This document shows positions 34,559 through 42,814 of a DNA stretch of 64,000 nt, piece by piece (the stretch's first letter is position 1; the number at the start of each line of letters is the position of its first letter). Source of the stretch: Streptomyces sp. NRRL F-2664. Its GTDB lineage: Bacteria > Actinomycetota > Actinomycetes > Streptomycetales > Streptomycetaceae. The notes beneath the pieces are model-generated. The model was not told where the DNA came from. It ran no database searches and saw nothing but the letters and a program-made list of their open reading frames with translations. The stretch covers positions 1-64,000 of the forward strand of contig NZ_JOFX01000024.1 in NCBI RefSeq assembly GCF_000719345.1, given 5' to 3'. The translations under genes and the position numbers were made by a program.

Positions 34559-35644
34559 ATGGTCCGCGCCGCCATCCTGCCCGCCGTCGGAGCACCCCTG
34601 GAGATAAGAGAGATCGTCCTGCCCGATCCCGGACCCGGGCAGGTCCGGGTCAGGCTGGCCGCAGCCGGCGTCTGCCACTCCGATCTCTCCCTCACCAACG
34701 GCACCATGCGGGTCCCCGTACCCGCCGTCCTCGGACACGAGGGCGCGGGCACGGTCCTCGCGGTCGGCGAGGGCGTCACCCACGTCGCCCCCGGCGACGG
34801 CGTGGTGCTCAACTGGGCGCCGTCCTGCGGCACCTGCCGGCACTGCTCGATCGGCGAGGTCTGGCTCTGCGCGACGGCGCTCGCCGGGGTCGGGGCCGTC
34901 CACGCCCACGACGCGCAGGGCACGGCGCTGCACCCGGGGCTGAACGTGGCCGCGTTCGCCGAAGAGACGGTCGTCGCGGCCGACTGCGTGCTGCCCGCAC
35001 CCACCGGGATCCCGCTCGCCGAGGCCGCCCTCCTCGGCTGCGCCGTCCTCACCGGCTACGGCGCCGTCCACCACAGCGCCCAGGTTCGCCCGGGCGAGTC
35101 GGTGGCCGTCTTCGGAGTCGGCGGGGTGGGCCTGGCCGCGCTCCAGGCCGCCCGGATCGCGCAGGCGGGCCCGGTCGTCGCCGTCGACGTGTCACCGGCC
35201 AAGGAGGAGCTGGCGCGCGCCGCGGGGGCCACCGAGTTCGTGCTCGCCTCGGACACCACCGCCCGGCAGATCCGTGCGCTCACCGGCGGGCAGGGCGCGG
35301 ACGTCGCCGTCGAGTGCGTCGGCCGGGCCGACGCCATCCGCAGCGCGTGGGAGTCGACCCGCCGGGGCGGCCGCACCACCGTCGTCGGGATCGGCGGCAA
35401 GGACCAGCAGGTCACCTTCAACGCCCTGGAGATCTTCCACTTCGCCCGGACCCTCACCGGGTGCGTCTACGGCAACAGCGATCCCGCTCGCGACCTCCCC
35501 GTCATCGCCGAGCACGTCCGCAGCGGCCGTCTCGACCTGGGCGCCCTGGTCACCGACCGCATCACCCTGGACGGCATCCCCGCCGCCTTCGACGCGATGC
35601 TGGCAGGCAGGGGCGGCCGCTCCCTCGTCGTCTTCGAGGACTGA
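34559..35644 (+). CDS. Zinc-dependent alcohol dehydrogenase, class III-like
   Basis: A 361-residue medium-chain dehydrogenase. Catalytic zinc ligands appear in AAGVCHSDLS and GHEGAGTV. The structural zinc Cys set is in SCGTCRHCSIGEVWLC. The Rossmann fold has VAVFGVGGVGLAALQAARI. The type suggests oxidation of an alcohol or mycothiol-type adduct with NAD, and the substrate is unknown. ATG 34559 is used because the core family start MVRAAILPAVGAPLEI follows, although its ribosome-binding site is weak. It lies downstream of ALDH and probably in the same TetR-controlled unit. Confidence 0.9.
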   Translation: MVRAAILPAVGAPLEIREIVLPDPGPGQVRVRLAAAGVCHSDLSLTNGTMRVPVPAVLGHEGAGTVLAVGEGVTHVAPGDGVVLNWAPSCGTCRHCSIGEVWLCATALAGVGAVHAHDAQGTALHPGLNVAAFAEETVVAADCVLPAPTGIPLAEAALLGCAVLTGYGAVHHSAQVRPGESVAVFGVGGVGLAALQAARIAQAGPVVAVDVSPAKEELARAAGATEFVLASDTTARQIRALTGGQGADVAVECVGRADAIRSAWESTRRGGRTTVVGIGGKDQQVTFNALEIFHFARTLTGCVYGNSDPARDLPVIAEHVRSGRLDLGALVTDRITLDGIPAAFDAMLAGRGGRSLVVFED

Positions 35645-35782
35645 CCGCCCGCCCGGCCCCGCCCCGGGCCGACCCGGCTTCGGCTCGGCCCGCCCGCGCC
35701 TGGGGCCGGCTCCGGCCTGGCCCGTCTCCGGCCTCGCCCAGCCGCGCCCGGCCCCGGCTTTCGCCCGCCCCCGGTTCCGGCG

Positions 35783-35818
35783 CGCCGCGGTCGCCGCAGT
35801 CGCCGCGGTCGCCGCGGT
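35783..35818. repeat. Four copies of a 9-bp repeat
   Basis: CGCCGCGGT (one copy has A for the second G of the central pair) is repeated four times head to tail, in the 181-bp gap between the convergent ADH and TetR genes. The rest of that gap is GC-rich with no gene. Confidence 0.75.
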
Positions 35819-35825
35819 CCGCGGG

Positions 35826-36476
35826 TCAGGCGGGCCGTTCCGTGGGCCGCAGTGCCTCGTACTGGAGGGCCAGGCCGTCCAGCAGGGCCTCCAGGCCCGT
35901 CTCGAACGCCCCCTCGTCCACCTCGCGCTGCCGCTCGGCCAGCAGATGGGCCTGGCCCAGGTGCGGGTAGTCCGCCGGGTCGTACGCCGCCCGGTCGTCC
36001 ACGAAACCCCGGGCGAAGGAACCCACCGCCGAGCCCAGGATGAAGTACCGCATCAGCGCGCCGATCCGGGTCGCCTGCGCCGCCGGCCATCCGGCTTGCG
36101 TCATCGCGCCGAAGACCGCGTCGGCCAGCCGCAGCCCCGCCGGACGGCGCCCGGGCCCCCGGGCCAGTACCGGCACGATGTTGGGGTGGTCCGCGAGGGC
36201 GTCCCGGTAGGAGTGCGCCCACGCGTGCAGGGCCGCACGCCAGTCCTGCCCGTCGTCGAACATCGACAGGTCGACGCGCGCGCTCACCGCGTCCGCCACC
36301 GCGTCCAGGATTTCGTCCTTCGTGCGGAAGTGGTTGTAGAGGGAGGGACCGCTCACCCCGAGCGCGGCCGCCAGCCGCCGGGTGGACACCGCCTCCAGCC
36401 CCTCCGCGTCGACCAGCACTCCGGCCGCCTCGACGATCCGGTCCCGGCTGAGAAGGGGCTTGCGCGGTCTGGCCAT
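35826..36476 (-). CDS. TetR-family repressor of the ALDH and acyl-CoA dehydrogenase genes
   Basis: A 216-residue regulator with the helix-turn-helix LLSRDRIVEAAGVLVDAEGLEAVSTRRLAAALGVSGPSLYNHFRTKDEIL (about residues 7-56). The C-terminal domain is of the TetR_C type found in fatty-acid regulators. The ATG at 36476 (ARPRKPLLSRDR) is preferred to 36503. It is divergent from the acyl-CoA dehydrogenase gene, and the shared gap carries AACTACCGGTGCTAGTT. The near-identical site before ALDH suggests one repressor controls both units as well as itself. Confidence 0.88.
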   Translation of the reverse strand: MARPRKPLLSRDRIVEAAGVLVDAEGLEAVSTRRLAAALGVSGPSLYNHFRTKDEILDAVADAVSARVDLSMFDDGQDWRAALHAWAHSYRDALADHPNIVPVLARGPGRRPAGLRLADAVFGAMTQAGWPAAQATRIGALMRYFILGSAVGSFARGFVDDRAAYDPADYPHLGQAHLLAERQREVDEGAFETGLEALLDGLALQYEALRPTERPA

Positions 36477-36504
36477 GCGCCACATAGTAGGGCCTGCCCT
36501 CAAA

Positions 36505-36521
36505 AACTACCGGTGCTAGTT
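36505..36521. promoter_or_regulatory. Operator AACTA-N7-TAGTT between TetR and acyl-CoA dehydrogenase
   Basis: AACTACCGGTGCTAGTT lies 29 bp before the TetR start and 42 bp before the dehydrogenase start. It differs from the site at 32947-32963 only at two central positions. Confidence 0.75.
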
Positions 36522-36562
36522 AAATCCGCGCCGCCCACCCCCGCCCGCCCGAGGAGGTCCCG

Positions 36563-37714
36563 GTGAATCTTGAGCCGAGCGAGGAGCAGAGCGCCGTGCG
36601 CCGGCTCGCCCGCGAGTTCGCCGAGCGCGAGATCGTCCCGTACGCCGCCGCGTGGGACCGCGCCGAGAGCGTGGACCGCGCCGTCGTGAAGAAGCTCGGC
36701 GCCCTCGGCTTCCTGGGCCTGACCATCCCGGAGGAATACGGCGGCTCGGGTGGCGACCACCTCTCCTACGTCCTGGTCACCGAGGAGCTCGGCCGCGCCG
36801 ACTCCGCCGTGCGCGGGATCGTCTCCGTCTCCCTCGGCCTGGTCGCCAAGACCGTTGCCGCCTGGGGCGACGAGGAGCAGAAGCGCACCTGGCTGCCCCG
36901 CCTGTGCTCCGGCGACGCGCTCGGCTGCTTCGGCCTGACCGAGCCCGGCACCGGCTCCGACGCCGCGAACCTCACCACCCGGGCCGTGCGCGAGGGGAAC
37001 TCCTACGTCCTGCACGGGAACAAGATGTTCATCAGCAACGGCACCTGGGCCGATGTCGTGCTGCTCTTCGCCCGCACCGGCGAGGAGCCGGGCCACCGGG
37101 GGATCTCCGCCTTCCTCGTCCCCGCCGACACCCCCGGCCTGACGCGCCGCGAGGTCCACGGCAAGCTGGGTCTGCGCGGCCAGGCCACCGCCGAACTCGT
37201 CCTCGACGGCGTCCGCGTGCCCGCCTCCGCGCTGCTCGGCCCGGCGGGCAAGGGCTTCTCCGTGGCGATGTCCGCCCTGGCCAAGGGCCGCATGTCGGTC
37301 GCCGCCGGCTGCGTCGGCATCGCCCAGGCCGCCCTGGACGCGGCCGTGTCGTACGCGGCGCAGCGCGAGCAGTTCGGCAGGCCGATCGCCCACCACCAGC
37401 TGGTCCAGGAGCTCATCGCCGACATCGCGGTCGACGTGGACGCCGCCCGGCTGCTGACCTGGCGGGTCGCGGACCTGATCGACCGCGGGCGGCCCTTCGC
37501 CACCGAGTCCTCCACGGCCAAGCTCTTCGCGTCCGAGGCCGCCGTCCGCGCCGCGGGCAACGCCCTGCAGGTGCACGGCGGTTACGGATACATCGACGAG
37601 TACCCCACCGGCAAGCTGCTGCGGGACGCGCGCGTGGCGACCCTGTACGAGGGCACCAGCCAGATCCAGAAACTCCTCATCGGCCGCGCCCTCACCGGGG
37701 TCTCCGCCTTCTAG
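36563..37714 (+). CDS. Acyl-CoA dehydrogenase
   Basis: A 383-residue flavoenzyme that makes the 2,3-double bond in acyl-CoA. The GTG at 36563 has GAGGAGG just upstream. Conserved features: EEYGGSGGDHLSYVLVTEELGR, the FAD/substrate region CFGLTEPGTGSDAANLTT, KMFISNG, and QREQFGRPIAHHQLVQELIADI. The catalytic base should be the Glu in VATLYEGTSQIQ (about residue 366), typical of short/branched-chain types. It is under the divergent TetR. Chain length preference cannot be told. Confidence 0.93.
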   Translation: MNLEPSEEQSAVRRLAREFAEREIVPYAAAWDRAESVDRAVVKKLGALGFLGLTIPEEYGGSGGDHLSYVLVTEELGRADSAVRGIVSVSLGLVAKTVAAWGDEEQKRTWLPRLCSGDALGCFGLTEPGTGSDAANLTTRAVREGNSYVLHGNKMFISNGTWADVVLLFARTGEEPGHRGISAFLVPADTPGLTRREVHGKLGLRGQATAELVLDGVRVPASALLGPAGKGFSVAMSALAKGRMSVAAGCVGIAQAALDAAVSYAAQREQFGRPIAHHQLVQELIADIAVDVDAARLLTWRVADLIDRGRPFATESSTAKLFASEAAVRAAGNALQVHGGYGYIDEYPTGKLLRDARVATLYEGTSQIQKLLIGRALTGVSAF

Positions 37715-37797
37715 CGCGCCGCAGCGCCCGCGACTGAGTAGCGGGATGAGTACGCGTGCGGATGTGCCCCGCCCGGCCGCCGCCCGATGCTCGACGC

Positions 37798-38085
37798 ATG
37801 AACGAGACACCGGTCAAGCAGCAGAGCACGGGGGCGTACTACGGACAGGCCGTCGCCTCCTTCGCCATCGCCCTCATCGCCGTGGCCGTGGGGATCTACC
37901 GCCTGGAGGCCGACGGCTGGGTCCGTGCGTTCCTCGGGATCGCGGTCCTCTACCTCACCACCTCCGCCTTCACCCTCGCCAAGGTGATCCGCGACCGTCA
38001 GGAGGTCACCCAGATCGTCAGCCGGGTCGACCAGGCCAGAATGGAGAAGATCATGGCCGAGTACGACCCCTTCGCACCGAAGTAG
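37798..38085 (+). CDS. YiaA/YiaB family inner membrane protein
   Basis: A 95-residue protein with two membrane helices: YYGQAVASFAIALIAVAVGIYRL and WVRAFLGIAVLYLTTSAFTLAKV. The order and length match the YiaA/YiaB (YiaAB two-helix) family, whose role is unknown. The C-terminal cytoplasmic tail is IRDRQEVTQIVSRVDQARMEKIMAEYDPFAPK. ATG 37798 is the first in-frame start before the family core; its ribosome-binding site is weak. Confidence 0.85.
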   Translation: MNETPVKQQSTGAYYGQAVASFAIALIAVAVGIYRLEADGWVRAFLGIAVLYLTTSAFTLAKVIRDRQEVTQIVSRVDQARMEKIMAEYDPFAPK

Positions 38086-38118
38086 CCGCACGGGCCCGAG
38101 CGCCCGGCCCCGGATCGC

Positions 38119-38134
38119 TAAGCGCTTGCTCAGC
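38119..38134. promoter_or_regulatory. TetR operator before the TetR gene at 38182
   Basis: TAAGCGCTTGCTCAGC is identical over all 16 bases to the site at 39307-39322 before the MaoC gene. CTAAGC and GCTCAG form imperfect arms. Confidence 0.8.
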
Positions 38135-38181
38135 TTCCCTGTAGGGTGTTCTCTCCCGAACGGTGAAGAGGTGAGTGAGCG

Positions 38182-38817
38182 ATGGACAGCGCGGAGGACA
38201 CGGCCGACGGCTACCGGCCGTGGTCCGAGGTCACCCCGGACGCCGCACGGAGGCTGCTCGTCGCCGCCGTCGACGCCTTCGCCGAGCGCGGCTACCACGC
38301 CACCACCACACGTGACATCGCGGGCCGCGCCGGCATGAGCCCGGCCGCTCTCTACATCCACTACAAGACCAAGGAAGAGCTGCTCCACCGGATCAGCCGG
38401 ATCGGGCACGACAAGGCCCTCGACATCCTCACCACCGCCGCCGACGCCCCCGGCGGCGCGGCGGAGCGCCTCGACGCCGCCGTACGGTCCTTCGTGCGCT
38501 GGCACGCCGCGCACCACACCACCGCGCGGGTGGTCCAGTACGAGCTCGACGCCCTCGGCCCCGAGCACCGCTCCGAGATCGTGGCGCTGCGCCGGCGGAG
38601 CGACGCCGCAGTGCGCCGCATCCTCGCCGACGGGGTGGCGTCGGGCGAGTTCGACGTCCCCGACGTGCCGGGCACCACCCTCGCCGTGCTGTCGCTGTGC
38701 ATCGACGTGGCCCGCTGGTTCAGCGCGGCAGGGCAGCGCACCCCCGACGAGGTCGGCGCACTCTACGCCGACCTCGTGCTCCGCATGGTGGGCGCGCGGC
38801 AGCGCCCTCAGAAGTAG
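38182..38817 (+). CDS. TetR-family regulator of the adjacent MaoC gene
   Basis: A 211-residue regulator with the helix-turn-helix AARRLLVAAVDAFAERGYHATTTRDIAGRAGMSPAALYIHYKTKEELL (about residues 20-70) and a TetR_C ligand domain. GAGGTGAG precedes the ATG. It lies tail to tail with the MaoC gene, with stops overlapping by 10 bp. The 16-base sequence TAAGCGCTTGCTCAGC precedes both genes, a strong sign that it represses itself and MaoC. Regulators of this subgroup respond to acyl-CoA type ligands; that is inference. Confidence 0.9.
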   Translation: MDSAEDTADGYRPWSEVTPDAARRLLVAAVDAFAERGYHATTTRDIAGRAGMSPAALYIHYKTKEELLHRISRIGHDKALDILTTAADAPGGAAERLDAAVRSFVRWHAAHHTTARVVQYELDALGPEHRSEIVALRRRSDAAVRRILADGVASGEFDVPDVPGTTLAVLSLCIDVARWFSAAGQRTPDEVGALYADLVLRMVGARQRPQK

Positions 38818-39269
38818 TAGCGGGACACCGACTCCGCCACGCACACCGGCTTCTCGCCGCCCTCGCGTTCCACGGTCACCGTGGCCGTGACCTGTACGCC
38901 GCCGCCCGCCTCCGTGACCTCGGTGATCACGGCGGTGGCGCGCAGCCTGGAGCCGACCGGCACCGTCGCCGGGAAACGCACCTTGTTCGTGCCGTAGTTC
39001 AGACCCATCCGCATGCCCTCGACCCGCATCACCTGCGGCACCAGGCTGGGCAGCAGCGACAGCGTCAGATAGCCGTGGGCGATGGTCGATCCGAAGGGTC
39101 CGTCCGCCGCGCGCTCCGGGTCCACGTGGATCCACTGGTGGTCACCGGTGGCGTCCGCGAAGAGGTCGATCCGCTTCTGGTCCACCTCCAACCACCCGCT
39201 GGGACCGAGCGGTTCACCGATCCCGGCGTGCAGTTCCTCGGCGGACGTGAAGACCCTCGGCTCGGCCAT
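38808..39269 (-). CDS. MaoC-like (R)-enoyl-CoA hydratase/dehydratase
   Basis: A 153-residue hot-dog fold protein. The hydratase motif is at DLFADATGDHQWIHVDPERAADGPFGSTIAHGYLTLSL (about residues 35-72), with the catalytic Asp in FADATGDHQ and His in HQWIHVD. NYGTNKVRFPATVPVGSRLR follows, as usual. It would hydrate trans-2-enoyl-CoA or act on a related thioester. The ATG at 39269 lies 38 bp from the shared operator, so the TetR at 38182 probably controls it. Confidence 0.92.
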   Translation of the reverse strand: MAEPRVFTSAEELHAGIGEPLGPSGWLEVDQKRIDLFADATGDHQWIHVDPERAADGPFGSTIAHGYLTLSLLPSLVPQVMRVEGMRMGLNYGTNKVRFPATVPVGSRLRATAVITEVTEAGGGVQVTATVTVEREGGEKPVCVAESVSRYYF

Positions 39270-39306
39270 GCCTGTTCCTGTCTCTCGCGGACCACTGACG
39301 GACGAA

Positions 39307-39322
39307 TAAGCGCTTGCTCAGC
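39307..39322. promoter_or_regulatory. TetR operator before the MaoC gene
   Basis: TAAGCGCTTGCTCAGC, an exact copy of 38119-38134, is placed 38-53 bp before the MaoC start. It also lies upstream of soxR, whose start is at 39374. Confidence 0.8.
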
Positions 39323-39373
39323 ATGCGGGGACCGTATGTGTATGTCAACGGACCTCCGACTACCCTCGGCCGG

Positions 39374-39817
39374 GTGCCGCAGATTCCCGAGAAAGTCCAC
39401 GAGCTCACCGTCGGCCAGCTGTCCGCCCGTAGCGGCGCGGCCGTCTCCGCGCTCCACTTCTACGAGGCCAAGGGTCTGATCAGCAGCCGCCGCACCGCCG
39501 GCAACCAGCGCCGCTACACCCGCGACGCGCTGCGCCGGGTGGCCTTCGTCCGCGCCGCCCAGCGGGTTGGCATCCCGCTCGCCAGCATCCGCGAGGCGCT
39601 GGCCCAGCTCCCCGAGGAACGCACGCCCAACCGGGAGGACTGGGCCCGCCTGTCCGAGGCGTGGCGCACCGAACTCGACCAGCGGATCGGGCGGCTCGCC
39701 CGGCTGCGCGACCACCTGACGGACTGCATCGGCTGCGGCTGCCTCTCGATGGAGACCTGCGCCCTGTCCAACCCCGACGACGTCTTCGGCGAACGCCTCA
39801 CCGGCTCCCGTCTCTGA
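39374..39817 (+). CDS. soxR: Redox-sensitive MerR-family regulator SoxR
   Basis: A 147-residue regulator. The MerR helix-turn-helix LTVGQLSARSGAAVSALHFYEAKGLISSRRTAGNQRRY is at the N-terminus, followed by a dimerisation helix. CIGCGCLSMETC near residue 120 gives the C-x2-C-x-C-x5-C ligands of the [2Fe-2S] cluster. In Streptomyces, SoxR responds to redox-active antibiotics and activates a small set of genes. The GTG at 39374 gives the usual start PQIPEKVHELTVGQL. No ribosome-binding site is seen, and TACCCT (39361-39366) lies seven bases upstream, so the transcript may be leaderless. Confidence 0.93.
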   Translation: MPQIPEKVHELTVGQLSARSGAAVSALHFYEAKGLISSRRTAGNQRRYTRDALRRVAFVRAAQRVGIPLASIREALAQLPEERTPNREDWARLSEAWRTELDQRIGRLARLRDHLTDCIGCGCLSMETCALSNPDDVFGERLTGSRL

Positions 39818-39831
39818 GGGGCCGCGAGTCC

Positions 39832-40722
39832 TCACGACTCCAGCGACAGCAAGGCCCGGGCCGCCGAGACCAGTTCGGCGTTGGAGCGGGCCGGCCGCCC
39901 GTCCGGCAGGTGCAGTACGTCTCCGACTCCCGTGCGTGCGGCCGCGCCGCACCGGGCGGCCAGGCGGAGCGCCGGCCAGGCCGCCGCGTCACGCCCGAAC
40001 AGCACCACCGCCGCCGGCGGCAGCCCCCGCAGCCCGCCCGGCAGGGCCGCCCCGGCCCCCGCCGCGCCTCCGGCCCGCGTCCCCGCCCCTACACCCGACC
40101 CGGCTCCCGCCCCGGCCCCCGACCCGGTCGAGGCTCCGGCCCCTGCGCCCGCCCCCGCGTCGGCCGTCCGCGCCTCCGGCGTCCCCGCGGCGACCTCGGC
40201 GGCCACCCGCACTCGGCCGCCGCCGCCCGGAGCGCCGTCGAGCCCCCGGCCCGGACCCCGTACCAGCCAGCCCCGCAGCCGCTCCAGGGCCCTGGGCCCG
40301 GCCGGACCCCCCAGCAGCACCACCGCGTCCACCGCGACGCCCCGCTCCAGCAGCGCCTGCGCGAGGTCGCCCGCCCCCGGTTCCGCGAAGTGCACCAGCG
40401 CGCGGTCGGGCAGCACCGTCCACGCGCCGACCCGCGTCAGCCGCCCCGCCGGATCCGGCTCGGCCGCGATGCTCGCCGGGACCGTCAGCGGTACGCCCAC
40501 TCCCGCGCTCCGCAGCAACTCCAGCACCGGCCCGACCACCCGGGGCGAGAGGCTCTCCCGCCCGCACGGCGTCCGCGGGTGCACCAGTACCTCGCCCGCC
40601 CCGGCCGCGACCGCCCGTAGGGCCGACTCGGCCAGGTCCTGCGGTGAGAGGGGAACGGCGGGCCCGTCGGCGGCGCTGCGCGACCCGTTGACCGACACCA
40701 CCGGCGTCCGTCCGGTCCGCAC
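39832..40722 (-). CDS. Divergent BKACE (DUF849)-like protein
   Basis: A 296-residue protein resembling beta-keto acid cleavage enzymes: VVSVNGSRSAADGPAVPLSPQDLAESALRAVAAGAGEVLVHPRT near the start, DRALVHFAEPGAGDLAQALLERGVAVDAVV in the middle and RSNAELVSAARALLS at the end. In active enzymes the first strand reads HxHxR and binds zinc; here it is VLVHPR, so one His seems lost. Residues about 185-230 are an Ala/Gly repeat insertion (GAGAGAGASTGSGAG). The function may therefore differ. Start GTG 40722 is three bases from the upstream gene's stop, so the two are cotranscribed. Confidence 0.6.
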   Translation of the reverse strand: MRTGRTPVVSVNGSRSAADGPAVPLSPQDLAESALRAVAAGAGEVLVHPRTPCGRESLSPRVVGPVLELLRSAGVGVPLTVPASIAAEPDPAGRLTRVGAWTVLPDRALVHFAEPGAGDLAQALLERGVAVDAVVLLGGPAGPRALERLRGWLVRGPGRGLDGAPGGGGRVRVAAEVAAGTPEARTADAGAGAGAGASTGSGAGAGAGSGVGAGTRAGGAAGAGAALPGGLRGLPPAAVVLFGRDAAAWPALRLAARCGAAARTGVGDVLHLPDGRPARSNAELVSAARALLSLES

Positions 40723-40725
40723 CGC

Positions 40726-41307
40726 TCACGCCGCGCCCGCTGCGGGGAACTCCGCCAGGGCCGGTCTCGGCACCACGATCCCGCAGCCCGCGCACACCGG
40801 CCCGTCCCAGGACAGCGCCCCCGCCCAGGGGCCCACCGGAGCCACCTCCGGCCACCGCAGTTCGGTGTCCCCGCAGACCGGGCACCCCGTCCCCGGCTCC
40901 GACTCCAGCGCCCGGACCAGCCGCCGCAGCACCTCGCCCAGCGCCCCCTCCGGCCGCACCCCCGGATCCGCGCAGCGCACCACCGCGTCGCCGCTGCCGC
41001 CCCACGCCCACTCCGGCCGGCGCAGGCCGTCGTGCTTCTCCCTCCGGCGCCGCTCCGCGAACTGGCGCTCGTACTCCAGCCAGACCGTCCGCGCGTCCTC
41101 CAGCTCCTCCAGCGCGGCCACCAGCCGCAGGGGGTCCGCCCCCCGGTCCTCGGGGGCGATCCCGTGCCGGTCGCACAGGTGCCACCAGGTCGCCCGGTGC
41201 CCGTAGGGCGCGAACCGCTCCAGGCAGCGGCGCAGCGAGTGGCGCCGCAGGGCCCGGTCATTGCGTGCGTCACGCACCTGATGGGCCAGACTCCGGAATC
41301 CCGCCAT
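40726..41307 (-). CDS. Uncharacterised zinc-ribbon protein
   Basis: A 193-residue soluble protein. GGAGGTG (complement of 41316-41322) lies eight bases before the ATG. The N-terminal 95 residues are helical and basic (SLAHQVRDARNDRALRRHSLRRCLERFAPYGHRATWWHLCDRHG). Near residues 145-180 a CPVCG...CAGCG pair forms a likely zinc ribbon. I recognise no family function. It is followed three bases later by the BKACE-like gene, implying a shared transcript. Confidence 0.7.
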   Translation of the reverse strand: MAGFRSLAHQVRDARNDRALRRHSLRRCLERFAPYGHRATWWHLCDRHGIAPEDRGADPLRLVAALEELEDARTVWLEYERQFAERRRREKHDGLRRPEWAWGGSGDAVVRCADPGVRPEGALGEVLRRLVRALESEPGTGCPVCGDTELRWPEVAPVGPWAGALSWDGPVCAGCGIVVPRPALAEFPAAGAA

Positions 41308-41402
41308 CACACCATCACCTCCGCCGATGTGCCCAACATGCCCGGTAGGGGGCGGGCGCATGCGGGGGCGGACGAGGCGTGCCGGTGGCACATGGCCGGA
41401 AG

Positions 41403-42728
41403 TCAGCGCCCCATGCGTCCCGCCGACACCACCAGCCGGGCCAGTTCCGCATGGCAGATGTCGCTGTGCGCCCCCGAGGGGGCGCCGCCGCGCCGCACCA
41501 CGGAGCCCGCGTCCACGCTGACGCAGCCGGCCGCGGGCACCCCCTCGCGCAGGGCCGCGTCGAGGCTCAACCGCACCGCGCCCGGCACGGCGCGGACCCC
41601 GTCGTGCCCGATCGCGCCCCACCGTTCGTCGAAGCCGAGCAGTCCGGCCGAATCACCCGCCATTCGGGATGCCAGCGGGTAGAAGACCTTGAGTGCGGAG
41701 TCGTGTGGGGAGTGGCAGGCCACCACCGGTCCGTCGACCTTCTGGTGGAGGCCGCGCAGCGCCCCGCCGCGCCCCTTGTCGTGCGGCAGCCGGTCGGCGA
41801 ACGCGTAGTGCGAGAAAGCCCCCTGGAGCAGGGTCATCGAACGGATGTACCGGGCTCCGTCCGGCACCGCGCGCAGCGAGAACGACACCACCCGCGCCCC
41901 GAAGCTGTGCCCTACGAGGTGGAACCGGAGCGCCGGACGGCCCGCCGCCAGCTGCGCGAGGACCGGCCCCAGCCCCCGCTCGCCGACCACCCCCGCCCGC
42001 TTCTTCATCTTGTAGTACGTCGCCTGCCGCAGCAGTTCCTTGGCGCCGCCCCACAGACCCCGCAGGCCCCCGCCGACCGTGAACCCCGCACTCCCGGCGC
42101 CGGCGGCCACCGCCCCGGCCCCCGCCCTCGCCAGGGCGAGCGAGAGCGCCCGGCAGACCTCCAGCACGTCGTCCGCGAAGATCGCGGGAACCGCCGACGC
42201 GGCCACCGCGTGCACCGTGTCCACCCCGGCCAGCTCCCGTACGAGCGCACCGAACTCGATGAAGGCGGCGGCCGACTCCGGTTGCTCCGCCAGTAGTTCG
42301 GCCAGCCGGTCCAGCTCCGCGCGCCGCCCCGGCCAGAACTCCCCGAGCGCCTGCCGGGTGAGGGGGTCGAGCGCGCAGCCGTAGCCGGGTCCGGGAAGGG
42401 CGCCCGGGGCCTCGAAGTCGGGTATGGGCTCGTCGGAGAAGCGTATCGAGGGCCATACGACACCCACGTACCCCAGCCGCACCCCCGTCCCCACCAGTGC
42501 GGGGAACGGCGCGAAGAACCGGTCGTAGAGCCGGTTCGACGTGGACCGGTCACTGTTCCAGCCGTGCGCGAAGACCAGTACGTCCGTGGCCTCCATCCGG
42601 GCGACCGCTTCCTGCGTCGCGCGGTCCACGTCCCCTTCGGAGTCGAAGGTCAGCTCCGCGTACGGTCCCACCCCGACTCCGGTCCCCGTCCCGGTACCGA
42701 TACCCGATCCGCCACCCACGCCCGCCAT
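41403..42728 (-). CDS. Alpha/beta-hydrolase-fold protein
   Basis: A 441-residue protein. GGAGGGG lies before the ATG at 42728. After a Gly/Thr-rich opening, DVLVFAHGWNSDRS (about residue 50) looks like the oxyanion strand. FHLVGHSFGARVVSF near residue 280 carries the nucleophile motif GHSFG. A helical region with Ala/Gly-rich stretches separates the two. No signal peptide is present, so the protein is probably cytoplasmic. Candidate roles are lipase or esterase; the substrate is unknown. The acid and His of the triad are not certain. Confidence 0.7.
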   Translation of the reverse strand: MAGVGGGSGIGTGTGTGVGVGPYAELTFDSEGDVDRATQEAVARMEATDVLVFAHGWNSDRSTSNRLYDRFFAPFPALVGTGVRLGYVGVVWPSIRFSDEPIPDFEAPGALPGPGYGCALDPLTRQALGEFWPGRRAELDRLAELLAEQPESAAAFIEFGALVRELAGVDTVHAVAASAVPAIFADDVLEVCRALSLALARAGAGAVAAGAGSAGFTVGGGLRGLWGGAKELLRQATYYKMKKRAGVVGERGLGPVLAQLAAGRPALRFHLVGHSFGARVVSFSLRAVPDGARYIRSMTLLQGAFSHYAFADRLPHDKGRGGALRGLHQKVDGPVVACHSPHDSALKVFYPLASRMAGDSAGLLGFDERWGAIGHDGVRAVPGAVRLSLDAALREGVPAAGCVSVDAGSVVRRGGAPSGAHSDICHAELARLVVSAGRMGR

Positions 42729-42814
42729 GACGCCCCCCTCCACGCCGTGCCTCCGGTGCGCCCAGCATCCTGCTGCGGCGCCCTTCCGGCCAGCCCCCCG
42801 GCGCGGCCGCCGCC

